A stretch of DNA of 64,000 bases from Acorus gramineus (Eukaryota; Streptophyta; Magnoliopsida; Acorales; Acoraceae): contig CM060850.1 of NCBI GenBank assembly GCA_030737835.1, positions 24,779,774 through 24,843,773 on the forward strand. The letters are read 5' to 3'. The notes under the pieces were generated by a model that was given only the letters and a program-made list of their open reading frames with translations, made no database searches and was not told the origin of the DNA. How positions within the stretch are numbered: the stretch's first letter is position 1; each line of letters opens with the position of its first letter. Position numbers and translations under genes: made by a program. Of this stretch, positions 32,000 to 43,700 are shown one piece after another.

Positions 32000-34900
32000 T
32001 TGACATGCATCCCCTCACTTGAAAGTCTACCAAATAAATAAATAAATAATGATAAAATTTTCACCAGTTTTCCAAATTTTACTTCACTGCATTGATGTCA
32101 TATAGAATAAATAATCAAACTGTTTTGCTTAGCTACAACAAATAGCCCAAGTGTCTCAGAGCATAGGGCACACACTTTACTTAAATGACCCACTTATTAG
32201 ACACAAACTGTCATAATAGATGTATAGTTTTGAAGAATGTCTGTGGAGTGAATGCCTACTTTTTGAATCATGATGCATCTAGTTTTTCTGCCTTACCTGA
32301 TATGAATTGAGCCCGGTTTGCGCCTGCCCACCAAAGATATGTTGAGTAGGCAATTTTTTTTTTTTGACAGAATTGTAGGCATCCTACTTCAATTTTATAA
32401 AAAAAGGAAACAAAAGAAAAGGGAAAAACAAATTTAGGTTGGTCCACAGGAGAAGATTCCCCTATATACATACCTTGCCTTTGATTGACAGCTTCACTTC
32501 AATTCCCTTAGCCCCCTCTTCCCCCATGTGTTCAAGCAATAACATCTCCCCAACAAATATTGAATCAAAGGATGAATAAACAGTTAAACTGGAAAGCCAA
32601 GCACCACGTACACCGCTCCTGCAACATTGGTGATTGACTGGCTCCAGTATAAATCAAAGTTAAATAGCTAGCCTGCAAATTTGAATTTTGCAACCACAGA
32701 CATATGTCTTATAAGGAAGCCTTTGCCATTTTAAAGATCCTAAGCCCCCATTTGGATACAGAATATTATTTATTTTTTATTATACAGTTATTCTGGCATA
32801 AGTGAGTATAAATAAAGATAAAATGATTTTGTGTTTGGTTGTGTTTTGAATTATTCTCGTTGGGAAACGTAATAATAATTTTTTTGTTGTTTGAGTAAAA
32901 TGTGAATAAAGTGTGGATAAGTATTTATAAAAGATGAAAAAATAATGATAGTTGATTTATTAGAGGTGATAACAATTGATTTGAGAGTGGGTCCACATAT
33001 TCTTTGGGTGGAATAACCTAGAATAACTTTAATTCTAGGGGTTGGTTGGAATCCATATACCACTTTATACCAGTTTATTCCGACATAGTTTATCCCTGGG
33101 TATGCTCTGCATCCAAACAACAAAAAACACCTATTCTGTTTTATTCTCACTTATTCTTTGGGCTATTCCATATCCAAATGGGGGTAAAGGTATCAGAAGC
33201 CATTGGGATAGGGGCAAAACAATTTGGCAGAATCATAAATAAGAGTATGACTGTATGAGAGCTGGGCACAAAATTTAGGGAAATTGTCTAGGTTGATGAC
33301 CTTTTGATTTCTGGGAGTGGGAAACTAAATTTCTATGTCTTTTTTAGGTCATATAGGATGCTGATTAACTGCTCTTTGCATCTCCTCTTCTTATAATATT
33401 GTAACCTCCCTTTGAGACTTTAAACGAAAACCAATATCTTATTAAAATAGCGTATGTTGGCCCCCCCAAAAATACATCATGGGCGTATCTCAAGTTACCT
33501 CTTATGTGTTCTTGTGTCTACTATCTAGTTGCCTTTCCATTGATAGTTATTGGCGTGGTCTTTCCACTCATGAGCTTATAACTGTTTTTTAATTAATTTG
33601 ATGCTGCATTGCATTCCCCAATAAGCAGGGTGCCGCCTGCTATTTTCCGCTTAAATTATATAAAAAGATAAACATTTTATCAGATTTGTAAATTTACATG
33701 TGCTCTGATGTAATTCTGCCGTTTTATGTTGCAACCATCTATGATAGATACATGTGCTCTGATGTCCTCTACCTGTGTGTGTGTTTTGTGTAGTAGTCTG
33801 GAGGTGGCTTTTAAGCTGCTTGTGGTGGCTCAACATTATTGTGTTGTTCAATTCAATAACTGATTACTGATGTTAACCTCCATATGACATGGAGAAACTT
33901 AAATTTGATTTTATGTTGTATTAATAAAGTTTTAAAATAAATTTGTATAATTTATTTATAAAATATTATTATGGATTATATCTGAAATTCACACCAGTGT
34001 TATTTATTTTTTATTTTTTTCAGGAAACAAATTCTCAATAATGTTATCTAGTAAAACGATATTTTGGATAGAGTTATTAAATAAAATAATATTGTTCTTG
34101 GAAGATCATTCTATATAAAAGTATGCTAAAGTAATATTATCCAAAATAATCCTGCTTATAATGAAATGTACTAAATAGAGAATCATAAAAATAAATCTTT
34201 GAATAATATTATATTATAACGCACCTAAATAATAGCAAGCATAGCCAAATGGGGATGAGTGGAGTGTGCCTACCAGTGGGAGTGTATTGTCTAGTAGCCT
34301 GGAGGTTGTCTTCAGACTGATTGTTTTGGCTCTAAATTTGAACATTGTGGGTGTTTCAATTCAGTGAGTGATGATAACCTTTATATAGACCTGGACCAAC
34401 TTGTGGAATTATAAGTCAGGCTCATCCTCTCATCCTCTGTAGCTGCATCTGATGTGAATGTCTTTTACGCTGTACTCAAACAAAACTATGTGTAAACTCT
34501 TTTTTTTTACTGAAAAAACATGTCTATAATTTGTATTTTATTAAATATTATTTATGATTTTATGGCAGTCTATTCCCTTTTAATTCAATTGTTGTCATGT
34601 TTCCTGCAGAAGGTGGGATTCAACCTTCTATCCAGTGCGCAAATCGTAAGTATCCATCATCTTCGTATCATCCTATGTGATTCGTCGTCTCCAGTATGGT
34701 CTCCATTTGTTATTTTGTTCTAGAGGTTCATTTCAGTTTTGTTTCTTTTTATTTTCAGTAGGGGGCCACAAGAGCCTTATCGGGTTGCTCTTCTAAGATA
34801 AGACTCCTGTTGGATCTTGCTTCTATGGCCTATTCTACTCTACTATTATGGCAAGCCAAAGTTCCTAAATATGAAAACAATGCCTCCATTGTGAACAAAG

Positions 34901-35109
34901 TATTCTAATTAGAGCAGTTTCCTTGACACAAGTGGTCCAGGCTTTCGTTGCTGTCACAGACTTCTCTGTGAAGACTGAACAATTGTAATTTATCTTTATT
35001 CTTCGACTCATGGAACCTTGTAATTTTTATGTTTCGTAAGAAATAGTCTCAATTTTGATGGATTGGTTTATAATCATTTTTTTTATATGTTGTGTTGTGT
35101 TTTAACTTT
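32000..35109. repeat. Segmental duplication, copy B
   Basis: It is collinear with 17935-20586. It is longer because it holds a 441-bp Tourist MITE (32744-33184) and small indels, for example extra bases at about 34015. It contains the counterpart of the exon-like piece (34610-34645, bounded by ttcctgcag and gtaagt) and of the LINE-like poly(A) remnant (about 32349-32740, minus strand). No protein gene is seen. Because it directly follows the F-box gene, it may be that gene's downstream transcribed region. Confidence 0.9.
32744..33184. mobile_element. Tourist-like MITE, inserted in duplication copy B
   Basis: The left end gcccccatttggatac and the right end atatccaaatggggg are inverted repeats. 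TAA flanks both sides (32741-32743, 33185-33187), as for PIF/Harbinger-type Tourist elements. The empty site is seen in copy A near 18680, which gives direct evidence of insertion. A related copy lies at 59345-59798. Confidence 0.9.
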
Positions 35110-35113
35110 GGGG

Positions 35114-35665
35114 AAATTAATTACGGGTCTTTTGGAAAACCCTTGAATTATTTTTAAGTCCCTTGAACATTTGAATTTATTTTTAGTTTCTAAACCCTAT
35201 TGTTGATTATTTTCAGGTTCTTGTGACTAACAATAGTTAAGTCCACCGTTAACATTTTCATTTTTATGTCTTTCTTTTTCTTTCACTGACTGTATACATT
35301 GTTAACAGGTCTAAGTATATTGATAGTAGATCTGGGTACACTATTAATAGTTTGTGTATATTATTAATACTAGAGTAGGGAGTGACAAGAGGGACAGTCA
35401 CCGGAGGAAGGGGAAGATGAGAGGGAGGGATGACGGGAGGCCACTCGCGAAGGGGGGAGGGGCTGCCATTGGTATGAATGGGAGAGAGAGGAGAATACAA
35501 ATAAAATATAAAGGTAAGGGTGAAAGCGAAAAAAATAGTAAAAGATAATTTCTATTTGATAGAAGGATAAAAATTTAATACTCTAATTAATATGAAAAAT
35601 TAAAAATAAGTCCAATTAGGGGTCTAAAGATAGTTCAAAGGTTATTTGGAGGACTCATAATTAAA
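35114..35665. mobile_element. TIR element with GA-rich core
   Basis: The left arm (ggggaaattaattacgggtc, then cccttgaa) is the inverse of the right arm (ttcaaaggttatttgg, then gactcataattaaatcc), about 70 bp on each side. The core (35385-35510) is GA-rich and GC-richer, unlike the AT-rich arms, and could be captured host DNA. I could not find a clear target duplication. It abuts the right border of duplication copy B. Confidence 0.6.
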
Positions 35666-36186
35666 TCCGCTAGGTCGGTATTCTATCCCCAGGCTAGTTG
35701 GATGAGCATTTCAAGTATGACAGTGCGCTCACCCAAACTGTTGGAAAAGGTCTAGTGCATCATCGTTCAACCAAACCTGGACCCCAAACACAGAGTTTAT
35801 GTAACCCCCATAGTAGCATGGGGTATAGAAGAAATCACGGGTCACTCAGTCATCTCATCAATCAGAGAGTCACCACCAAGATCTAAACAGAAGTAATCTC
35901 CTCTCGAATCCCACTGTATCATCTCAATCACATCCCACCATATCATCTTGGATCCCGTATCCTCCCATTGAAAATGCGAGCGATAGATCTGACAAAGGAT
36001 CAAGCATGATTGACATGTATGAGCAATATAAACGAAGAAAGATATATAAAAGGAGGTATGTATAATTCTTTTGACAAAAATCCTATATCAACCAAACATT
36101 GACTTAACCGCAAGAATGACCTTTTTGCATGTCACTCCCCTACTCATTGACCAGATTTTAGAGGACGTTCATCAGAGGATCATGTC
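35666..36186. other. Spacer with no recognised gene
   Basis: It is of moderate GC content with no long frame of known type. The sequence around 35880-35960 has imperfect repeats (tcccactgtatcatctc and tcccaccatatcatctt). It ends in the target duplication of the next MITE. Confidence 0.35.
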
Positions 36187-36602
36187 TAGGGTTGCAATTT
36201 GGGCAGATTGGGTTCGGGTTGACCTCAACCTGAACCCAACTTGAATTTCAAACTATTCAACCCTAACTTAACCCAACTCAAATTGGACCAACCCGACCTA
36301 ACCCGATTTTCAATCCGAATTGGACCAACCCGACCCAACTCGTAAAATTAGTTAGGTTTACTTTAAATTTGGACTACTCAGATTAGAAGCTAAAGAATGA
36401 ACGACCATGATTTTTTTTTTTAACTATTAATTTATGGGTTCGGGTTGGGTCGGGTTGTGAGTGAGACCAATCCGAACCCAACCCCGATTTGTGAGTTAAT
36501 TCGAATTGGCGAACCTGAACCCGATTTGATCAACCCAATCCATGTAAAAATCAGATTCAACTCGTCGAATTCGAATTCAAACCGACCCAAGTTGCAACCC
36601 TA
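36187..36602. mobile_element. hAT-type MITE (416 bp)
   Basis: The inverted ends TAGGGTTGCAA and TTGCAACCCTA are flanked by a perfect 8-bp duplication, atcatgtc (36179-36186 and 36603-36610). The interior is rich in gggttcgggttgg-type motifs near both ends. It has no coding capacity. It sits about 340 bp upstream of the TTG1 start codon, so it could affect that promoter. Confidence 0.93.
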
Positions 36603-36941
36603 ATCATGTCCGCGCAACCGAAGCAACAACGATTCCAGTATCCGACCCAATCCAGATAGCCAGATTTTACCCCCCCTGCAAACCTTACAATCGTTATACT
36701 ATGTTTAAGAACACAAATGATATGTCAATGCCGCATGCCACTATTTCATTTCATGTAATCAAGGAACTGCCATACTTCAAAAGGTCAAAGTCAAATACCC
36801 CACCCACCATTCCAAGCCCCTCCTCTTTTGACCTGTCAGGTCACCTACATTACCACCTTCATCCTCTGCTTCCCTTCTCCTCCTCTCTCTCTCTCTCTCA
36901 ATCTCCCCATCGCAATAAACAAAGCTTTCTCGACCACAGCC
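36603..36941 (+). promoter_or_regulatory. Probable TTG1 promoter and leader
   Basis: This short interval lies between the hAT MITE and the TTG1 start codon. It ends in a CT-rich leader, with a (TC)n run at about 36881-36899. No clear TATA box is seen. The boundaries of promoter and leader are inferred. Confidence 0.45.
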
Positions 36942-37955
36942 ATGGACGATCCATCGACTACCATCCAAAACACGATAACCTATGAATCCCCTCACCCCGT
37001 CTTCGCCATGGCCTTCTCCCCCTCTCCTTCCCCTCGCCTCGCCCTCGGCTCCTTCATCGAAGACTTCACCAACAAAGTCCACATTGTTTCCCTCAACGAA
37101 GAAACCCTAACCCTCCAATCCAATCCCTACCTCTCCTTCGATCATCCCTACCCTCCCACCAAGCTTCTCTTCCATCCCTCCCCCTCCTCTCCCGACCTCC
37201 TCGCATCCTCCGGCGACTGTCTCCGCCTATGGTCCTGCCCCTCCTCCTCCACCTCTCCGATTGAGCTCCGGTCCGTCCTCAACAACAGCAAGTTGAGCGA
37301 GTTCTCCGCCCCGATCACCTCCTTCGATTGGAACGAGTGGGACCCGAACCTCATCGGCGCGTCCAGCGTTGACACCTCCTGCACCGTCTGGGACCTTGAG
37401 AAGTCCGTCGTCTCGACCCAGATGATCGCCCATGACAAGGAGGTTTACGACATCGCCTGGGGCGAATCCAGCATCTTCGCCTCCGTCTCCGCCGACGGCT
37501 CCGTCCGCCTCTTCGACCTCCGCGACAAGGAGCACTCCACCATCCTCTATGAGTCTCCCCGCCCTGACACGCCGCTGCTTCGTCTCGCCTGGGACAAGAT
37601 GGACCGCCGCTACATGGCGACTTTCGCCATGGACGGTGATCGGGTGGTTGTCATCGACATACGGTCCCCGACTGCTCCTGCGGCGGAGATGAAGGGGCAT
37701 CGTGCGGCGGTGAATGCCGTGGCGTGGGAGCCCAGGGGAGGGAGGCACCTTTGCTCGGGTGGGGACGATGGGCAGGCGCTTATGTGGGATCTGACGGTTG
37801 GGGCTGCAGCAGGGGACACCGGGTCATGGGGTGGGATTGAACCTCTCCTGGCATACTCGGCTGGGGCGGAGATCAATCAGTTGCAGTGGTCTGCACACCA
37901 ACCTGATTGGATTGGGATCGCTTTCGCAAGCAAGGTCCAGCTGTTGAGGGCCTGA
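36942..37955 (+). CDS. TTG1: WD40-repeat protein TTG1 (TRANSPARENT TESTA GLABRA 1)
   Basis: 337 residues without introns, close to the roughly 340 of the family. TTG1 is the WD40 scaffold of MYB-bHLH-WD40 complexes that control anthocyanin and proanthocyanidin synthesis, trichomes, root hairs and seed-coat mucilage. Family motifs are present in order: [12 protein letters not shown] (about residue 67), [12 protein letters not shown] (about 84), [13 protein letters not shown] (about 120), [69 protein letters not shown]-like [16 protein letters not shown], and the conserved end [16 protein letters not shown] chose the ATG at 36942 because the family starts with MDN/MDD followed by TYESPHP. The open frame continues upstream to 36828 but that part is pyrimidine-rich leader. 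The gene is GC-rich and looks intact. Confidence 0.95.
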   Translation: MDDPSTTIQNTITYESPHPVFAMAFSPSPSPRLALGSFIEDFTNKVHIVSLNEETLTLQSNPYLSFDHPYPPTKLLFHPSPSSPDLLASSGDCLRLWSCPSSSTSPIELRSVLNNSKLSEFSAPITSFDWNEWDPNLIGASSVDTSCTVWDLEKSVVSTQMIAHDKEVYDIAWGESSIFASVSADGSVRLFDLRDKEHSTILYESPRPDTPLLRLAWDKMDRRYMATFAMDGDRVVVIDIRSPTAPAAEMKGHRAAVNAVAWEPRGGRHLCSGGDDGQALMWDLTVGAAAGDTGSWGGIEPLLAYSAGAEINQLQWSAHQPDWIGIAFASKVQLLRA

Positions 37956-39177
37956 GAGAGTGAGAATTAGGTATGTGATTGCCTCTATGACTATTTCATC
38001 ATTTGTTTTCCGAAGATTGCATTGTGGTGTGAAGAATTTTTATAGTAAGTAATGTGCAGTGTGTTGATGTAGAGTAGGGGTGTGATTAGATAGGTTTTGT
38101 GGATGATTTCTAAAGAGCATTGGGTTGGTGGGAGTTCATGGGATGAATGTTTCTCTGTAGAGTTGCTTTGCACATTGGGAAGATGCACATGCTGTTTGAT
38201 TTGTTTGAGTCTGTGGGATGCTTAATGCAATTATCTTGAGATTGAAGAATGATTTTTTTTTTCTTCCGGTAATGACTTAGTCGAAAACAGTTTGTTCACC
38301 TTTATGAAACAATTAAAATAAGTGGTATGTGGAGAATTATGTGGGGAATGTTCTAACACACTTCTAATAGAAAGCTCAAACCAAACCATTTTGAGACCCA
38401 AGTCAGTATACTTCTGGAAACAAGTCCTGCATTCAGATTTGTTTGCCAGTAACTGCATATGCACGATAGTGATCAGATTAGAGTCAGTGATATTGGAAGC
38501 AGGGGAGAATTAAGAAGGCATGAGTGGATTCAGTTGAGTATATTTGGGGAATGATCTATGTCAAAAACCTTTGATTAACGAGAAAACAGTTTAAAAAGAT
38601 GGTATGTGGCTTACTAGAGGCACTAGTAATTCGTTGTGGTGTTTTGATAATTTTCCGAGTAGCTCTACTGGAATCTGTGTGTATGCATCAAGTGTTAATG
38701 TGATCTTTGGGTTCCCTATCGAATGAAATTATCTTTGAAAATGGAATTTCTTGTCAGCATGATATTTGTAGCTTACTTGATCGAGTTTGAGACCATAGTA
38801 CTGTTTTGTATGAAGAGGAGATGAAGGGCTATTCACCCATTAAGTGGGAAACCTGATATGCTGCAATTTCTTTTGTGCTCTCTCCTTTCCCTTTTCTTTC
38901 TTAGTTTTCCCGTAGACCTCTGTGTACTATGTCACAACCTTGGAGTTTACCACGATTTTCTAATAAATGATAATATGGTGGAGAACTTTAATCTTTCTTT
39001 CTTTCTTTTAAAAAAACTATACGTTGTCTTCTTTCTTATCTTCAATGTCTTGGGTGAGAGTAGTACCAGGATGGGCCATTGAGACTTTCATTGCTGAGTG
39101 GTCGCTATTGAATGTGTGAATGAGCAGAGGAATGCTGGATTAGCCAATGGATTTTAAATCCTGTAGATCGCAGTTTT
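37956..39177. other. 3' flank of TTG1 and spacer
   Basis: The first few hundred bases are probably the TTG1 3' UTR. I see no other gene, repeat or structured element. Confidence 0.4.
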
Positions 39178-40393
39178 TCAATGCAGGAGTTTAATTTTTT
39201 TGTTCTCCGAGTGTGACCAGTGCGACCTCCCATTTTTTATATGACAAAATCTTACTTCATTAAAAAATCCTTCGATGAGCCATTTGTTGCCACCGACTAT
39301 CCCAGAGAGAGGGTTACTGTAGTCGTTCCATAGCTGGTAACTCTTTACAACTGAATTGGAAGCACAAATTGAAGTTGCACACATCGAAATCACCGATTTT
39401 TTGCAACCACCTTGCAGAATGAAGCGGATAGAATTTGCACATCAATCAGATGAGTATCCCATAGAATGCTGACATGGGATTCAGAGGACAAGAAATAATC
39501 CTTGAGGTCAGAGATCCTTCTTATTTGATCAAAATGGCTAGGATTAACCTTTGTTTCTAATAATGCCACAAAAGGAACTCTATTCCTATTCAGGAATAGC
39601 GTCAACTCTACTTGTTGGTCTGGGATAGCCCTCTGACATTCCAAAATGTGCACTCCATAAACAAAATTAGGCTTGGGAGTTGGCCTATGATTTTGGGGCT
39701 TGGTTTCTTGTCCTTCTGCAAGATTTCTTAGCTTGTTGGGAGTTCTATTCCAAATCTTCCAATGCTTAGTGTTTATTGCGTCTTTAGGGATTTGGCTTGC
39801 TTTCGTCTTTGCTTATTGCTTCGACCAAATCCAATTCCTTGTTTGAATACTTTTCTGAGGAAGCAGTGGATTGCTATGGGGATTGGGAAGAGTTGTCCTC
39901 TCCCAAGCTAGGAACAAGCAGTACCTGCAGTTCTCCTCTTTCTGAAAGAATAGTCTGTGTAACTTTGTCTTCCTTTCCTCTTACAAAACCAGAATTCATG
40001 ATACTGTCCTATTTTTTGTTGGACTTTGAAAATTGTGCCCTTTCTTACATTGGTCACCGCATTTATTGCTGGAGGAGTTATTACCTTACCTACACTTTTG
40101 TATCCATTGATTGAGTGTTTTACTGATTTGGATGGTGCAGTTACGCTTACTGTGCTCATGGCACCTTTAGTTTCTTCTACTGGATTTGGTTTAGATGCTC
40201 CATTAATTGCTGTGGTTGTTTGTTCAGCTGCAAGCAGCATTTGATTATGGAACATTATTAACTGCATTTGCATTTTTTGACATGATACTATTCACTACTG
40301 CTTGCGCTGCAGATTGTTTTGATGGATCACCAGCCTTTGGGTCTTTTGATTGGCAACAGCTGAATTCAGCTTCCAAACTGATGTATTAATAAC
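39178..40393 (-). mobile_element. LINE (non-LTR retrotransposon) fragment, 3' portion
   Basis: Read on the minus strand, 40273-39908 is a low-complexity ORF1 tail. 39690-39390 is the start of an ORF2 endonuclease, with PFVALLETKV and HFDQIRRI and then WDTHLIDVQI, matching the VALxETK opening of plant L1 endonucleases. Reverse transcriptase does not follow, so most of ORF2 is deleted. The matching 5' part lies beyond the Copia insertion at 45361-46230. Stops and frame changes show it is dead. Confidence 0.75.
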
Positions 40394-40630
40394 TATTGGA
40401 GTTATTGGATAGGCCTGTTGTTGGGCCTATTCCCGGAGGCCCGGGGGTTGGGGAATCACTGATTGTGGGCGTACGGGGGTTCGGGGGGCAGTGCCCCCGA
40501 CTCAAATTTTTGTCATGGGTATTTTGGTATTTTGGGGTTCCATTTTAATTTTTTTTTTTACATCTTGTAACTATATAAGGGGCCTTTCGGCCTTCATTAC
40601 GTAATATACATTATTCCATTTATTTCTTCT
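40394..40630 (+). repeat. 5' LTR of the Copia element
   Basis: 237 bp. It shares with the 3' LTR the stretch gattgtgggcgtacgggggt, a TATA motif (ctatataagg) at about 40571 and the end ccatttatttcttct. It lacks a GC-rich palindromic block of about 60 bp present in the 3' LTR and has a small duplication (ttattgga) at its left edge. Confidence 0.9.
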
Positions 40631-40643
40631 TGGTATCAGAGCC
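40631..40643 (+). promoter_or_regulatory. Primer binding site
   Basis: tggtatcagagcc follows the LTR directly and is complementary to the 3' end of initiator methionine tRNA, the usual Copia primer. Confidence 0.9.
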
Positions 40644-40741
40644 ACAAAGAAACCCTAGGGTTTCACGATTTTTTTTTTCATCACGGGTCGTGGTGATCTC
40701 TATTATCTTTTCCTCTCTCGGGTCGAGATTTGAGGTTCGCA

Positions 40742-43700
40742 ATGGACAAAACGCCGAAGGACCCCACGCCACTATCAGGTGTGGAGATCAAGGACACCAC
40801 CATTCCGTTAGGGCACAATTCTCATGCTCAACGGATTACCACCGTGCTTCTTGATGGACGAAATTATCCGTCCTGGTCGCGTTCTGTTCGATTATATTTG
40901 GGTAGTCGAGGCATGTCAGGCCTTCTTCTTGGCACCATTAACAAGCCAGCAAAAATCGATACGACTTTCAATCAGTGGGAGATCAACAACTGTACGGTTC
41001 TAGGTTGGCTCTTCAACTCCATGGAGACCCGGATCTACAATATGTTCATGTATCATGATACGGTCGACTCTCTATGGGCTGCGTTGAAGAAGACCTATGG
41101 TCATGCCAGGAATGACTCACGGATCTATGAGTTGTACAAGGATATTGCCCAGGCCACCCAAGGTACCCAATCGGTTACCGATTATTTTGGATTTCTGCAG
41201 GCTCGTTGGGAGGAACTTGCCCACTATGAGCCTCTCTCGGAGTTGCCTAAGGAGGCCGCCACGATTGTGGTTGGCCGACTACAACGCCAACAGACATATG
41301 CGTTTCTTATGGGCCTTCGATCAGAGTTCGAATCTCTTCGTGTTCAGATCTTGAATACCACACCACTTCCTTCTCTATTCGAGGCATTTGCTATTATTGA
41401 GGGTGATGAGCATCGCCGTCAGATCTCTTCCTCAGCGACCACTGGAACCCTTGGCGATCAGATGGCATTGGCGGCCACTTCTAGATATGACTCTCGTGGC
41501 CACGGGGATAGTGGTCGCGGTCGTGGTCGTGGTCGTGGACGTGGACGCGGCACTATTGTGACTTGTGGCCACTGTGGAAAAACAGGTCATGAAAAAGTCA
41601 GATGTTTTATTCTGTACCCACACTTGATGCGATCTCACAATGTTGGAGCTACTTCGTCTGCCCCTCGTGCTGCTGTTGCTGATGCCTTGGTTCCGGGTGA
41701 TGCCCCCTCTGCTCCATCTGGGTCCTTTGATATGCGTACTATTCAGAACCATATTGATGCTATGGTTCGGGAGAGTCTTGCCTCTCATGTCTCTCATGCT
41801 GGTCTCTCTAATGCTGGTCCAACATCCACTGCTGCTTCTTCCTCTACCTCAGGTATCCCCTCCGCCTACCATGTTAACCAATCAGGGTCTCCTACTTGGG
41901 TCATTGATTCAGGCGCTACAGAACACATGTCTGGTGAGTCTCGATTGTTTGTTCCCTTGACATCACCTTCTATACACAGAGAGGTACGCCTTGCTGATGG
42001 CTCACTTACACCTGTCATCAGTAAGGGTACCGTTCCTTTATCTTTCTCTTTATCATTACACTCTGTGTTACATGTTCCCAATCTTGCTCTTAACCTTCTT
42101 TCTGTTAGCCAATTGACTAAGGCTTTGAACTGTTCAGTGACTTTTTACCCTGATCATTGCGTTTTTCAGGACCTGAGTACACGGAGGATTTTTGGCAAGG
42201 GGTATGAGAGAGATGGCCTTTACGTCTTCGGAGAACCACCCACCACGGCCCATGCTTCCATTTTGTCCACCGATCATTCGCATAGTTTTTCTTTACAATC
42301 TCTAGATTTATGGCATGCTCGTTTAGGACATGTCAATTTTCAGCATCTATGTTCTTTATTTCCTATTTTTCGCTCTTCATGTAAGACTCATAAATTTCAA
42401 TGTGCTGTGTGCGAGCTTTCTAAACATACCCTTACTAATATTTCTCGCATGAATAAAGCTTCTGGGTTGTTTGATTTGATTCATTCTGATGTGTGGGGTC
42501 CCTCTCCTGTTACTGCTTTTGGTGGTCATAGATATTACTTGACATTCATTGATGATTTTTCTAGATATACTTGGGTTTATCTTCTTAAATCTCGGTCTGA
42601 GGTATCCTCTCAGTGTATTAATTTTTTACGCATGATTAAAACGCAATTTAACATTACTGTCAAGAGTATCAGGTCTGATAATGGGGGGGAGTATGTCTCG
42701 GATTCTTTTCGGTCTCATCTGAATGAGTTGGGAATCCTTCAACAGTTGACTTGTCCATATACACCTGAGCAGAATGGGGTGGCGGAACGCAAGAATCGTC
42801 ATCTCATGAATGTGGTTCGTTGTCTCCTTCGAGGAATGAGTGTTCCAAAGTCCTATTGGAGTATGACAGTCCTCACTGCTGCTTTTTGACTAATCGGACT
42901 CCCAGTCGTACTTTAGGAGGTCAAGTTCCCTTCCATGTTTTGTATCCTGGTCGTACTCTTTTCCCCATCACTCCTCGAGTCTTCGGGTGTACTTGTTTTG
43001 TTCAGGATAGGGGGCCTTCACGCACCAAGCTTGATGATAAGTCTATACGTTGTGTTTTCCTTGGTTATTCCACCATGTCCAAAGGATATAGATGCTATGA
43101 TCCTATTTCTCGGAGATTGTTCCATTCCCTTGATGTTACATTTTTTGAGGATGTGCCATATTTTTCTGACACGGTTCTGCAACATTCTTCTTCACCAGTT
43201 CGACCGGCATCATTTTTTCAGCCATTGCCTTTGCCACAGCCACGGTCGCCACCACCACAGTCGTTCCATCCACAGTCATCACCACCACAGTCTCCTCTTA
43301 TTGTATACACTCGTAGACCTCGACCACCTCTCTCTCCTGCTCACTTGTCGACATCCTCCTCGGACTCAGGTATATCCTCTTCCTTGATCACTCCATATTC
43401 TGTTTCTGATTTGCCTCCATCTGACTCTGATGTACCTATTGCTCTTCGCAAAGGTCGTCGGAGTTGTGTCACTGCTCATCCTCTTGCCCAGTTTGTTTCT
43501 TATCAGGGACTTTCAGATTCCTACAGAGCTTACCTAGCTGCTACATCGTCTATCCGTATTCCTCGTACTGTAATTGAGGCATTACAGGATCCTCTTTGGA
43601 CCGCCGCTATGACCGCAGAGATGGATGCCTTGCAGAAAAATCATACGTGGGCGTTAGTTGATCTTCCACCAGGGGAGAGAACTGTTGTGTCGATGGGTTT

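Noticed and set aside
37227-37876. Minus-strand open frames within TTG1
   Set aside because: They are antisense shadows of a GC-rich intronless gene.
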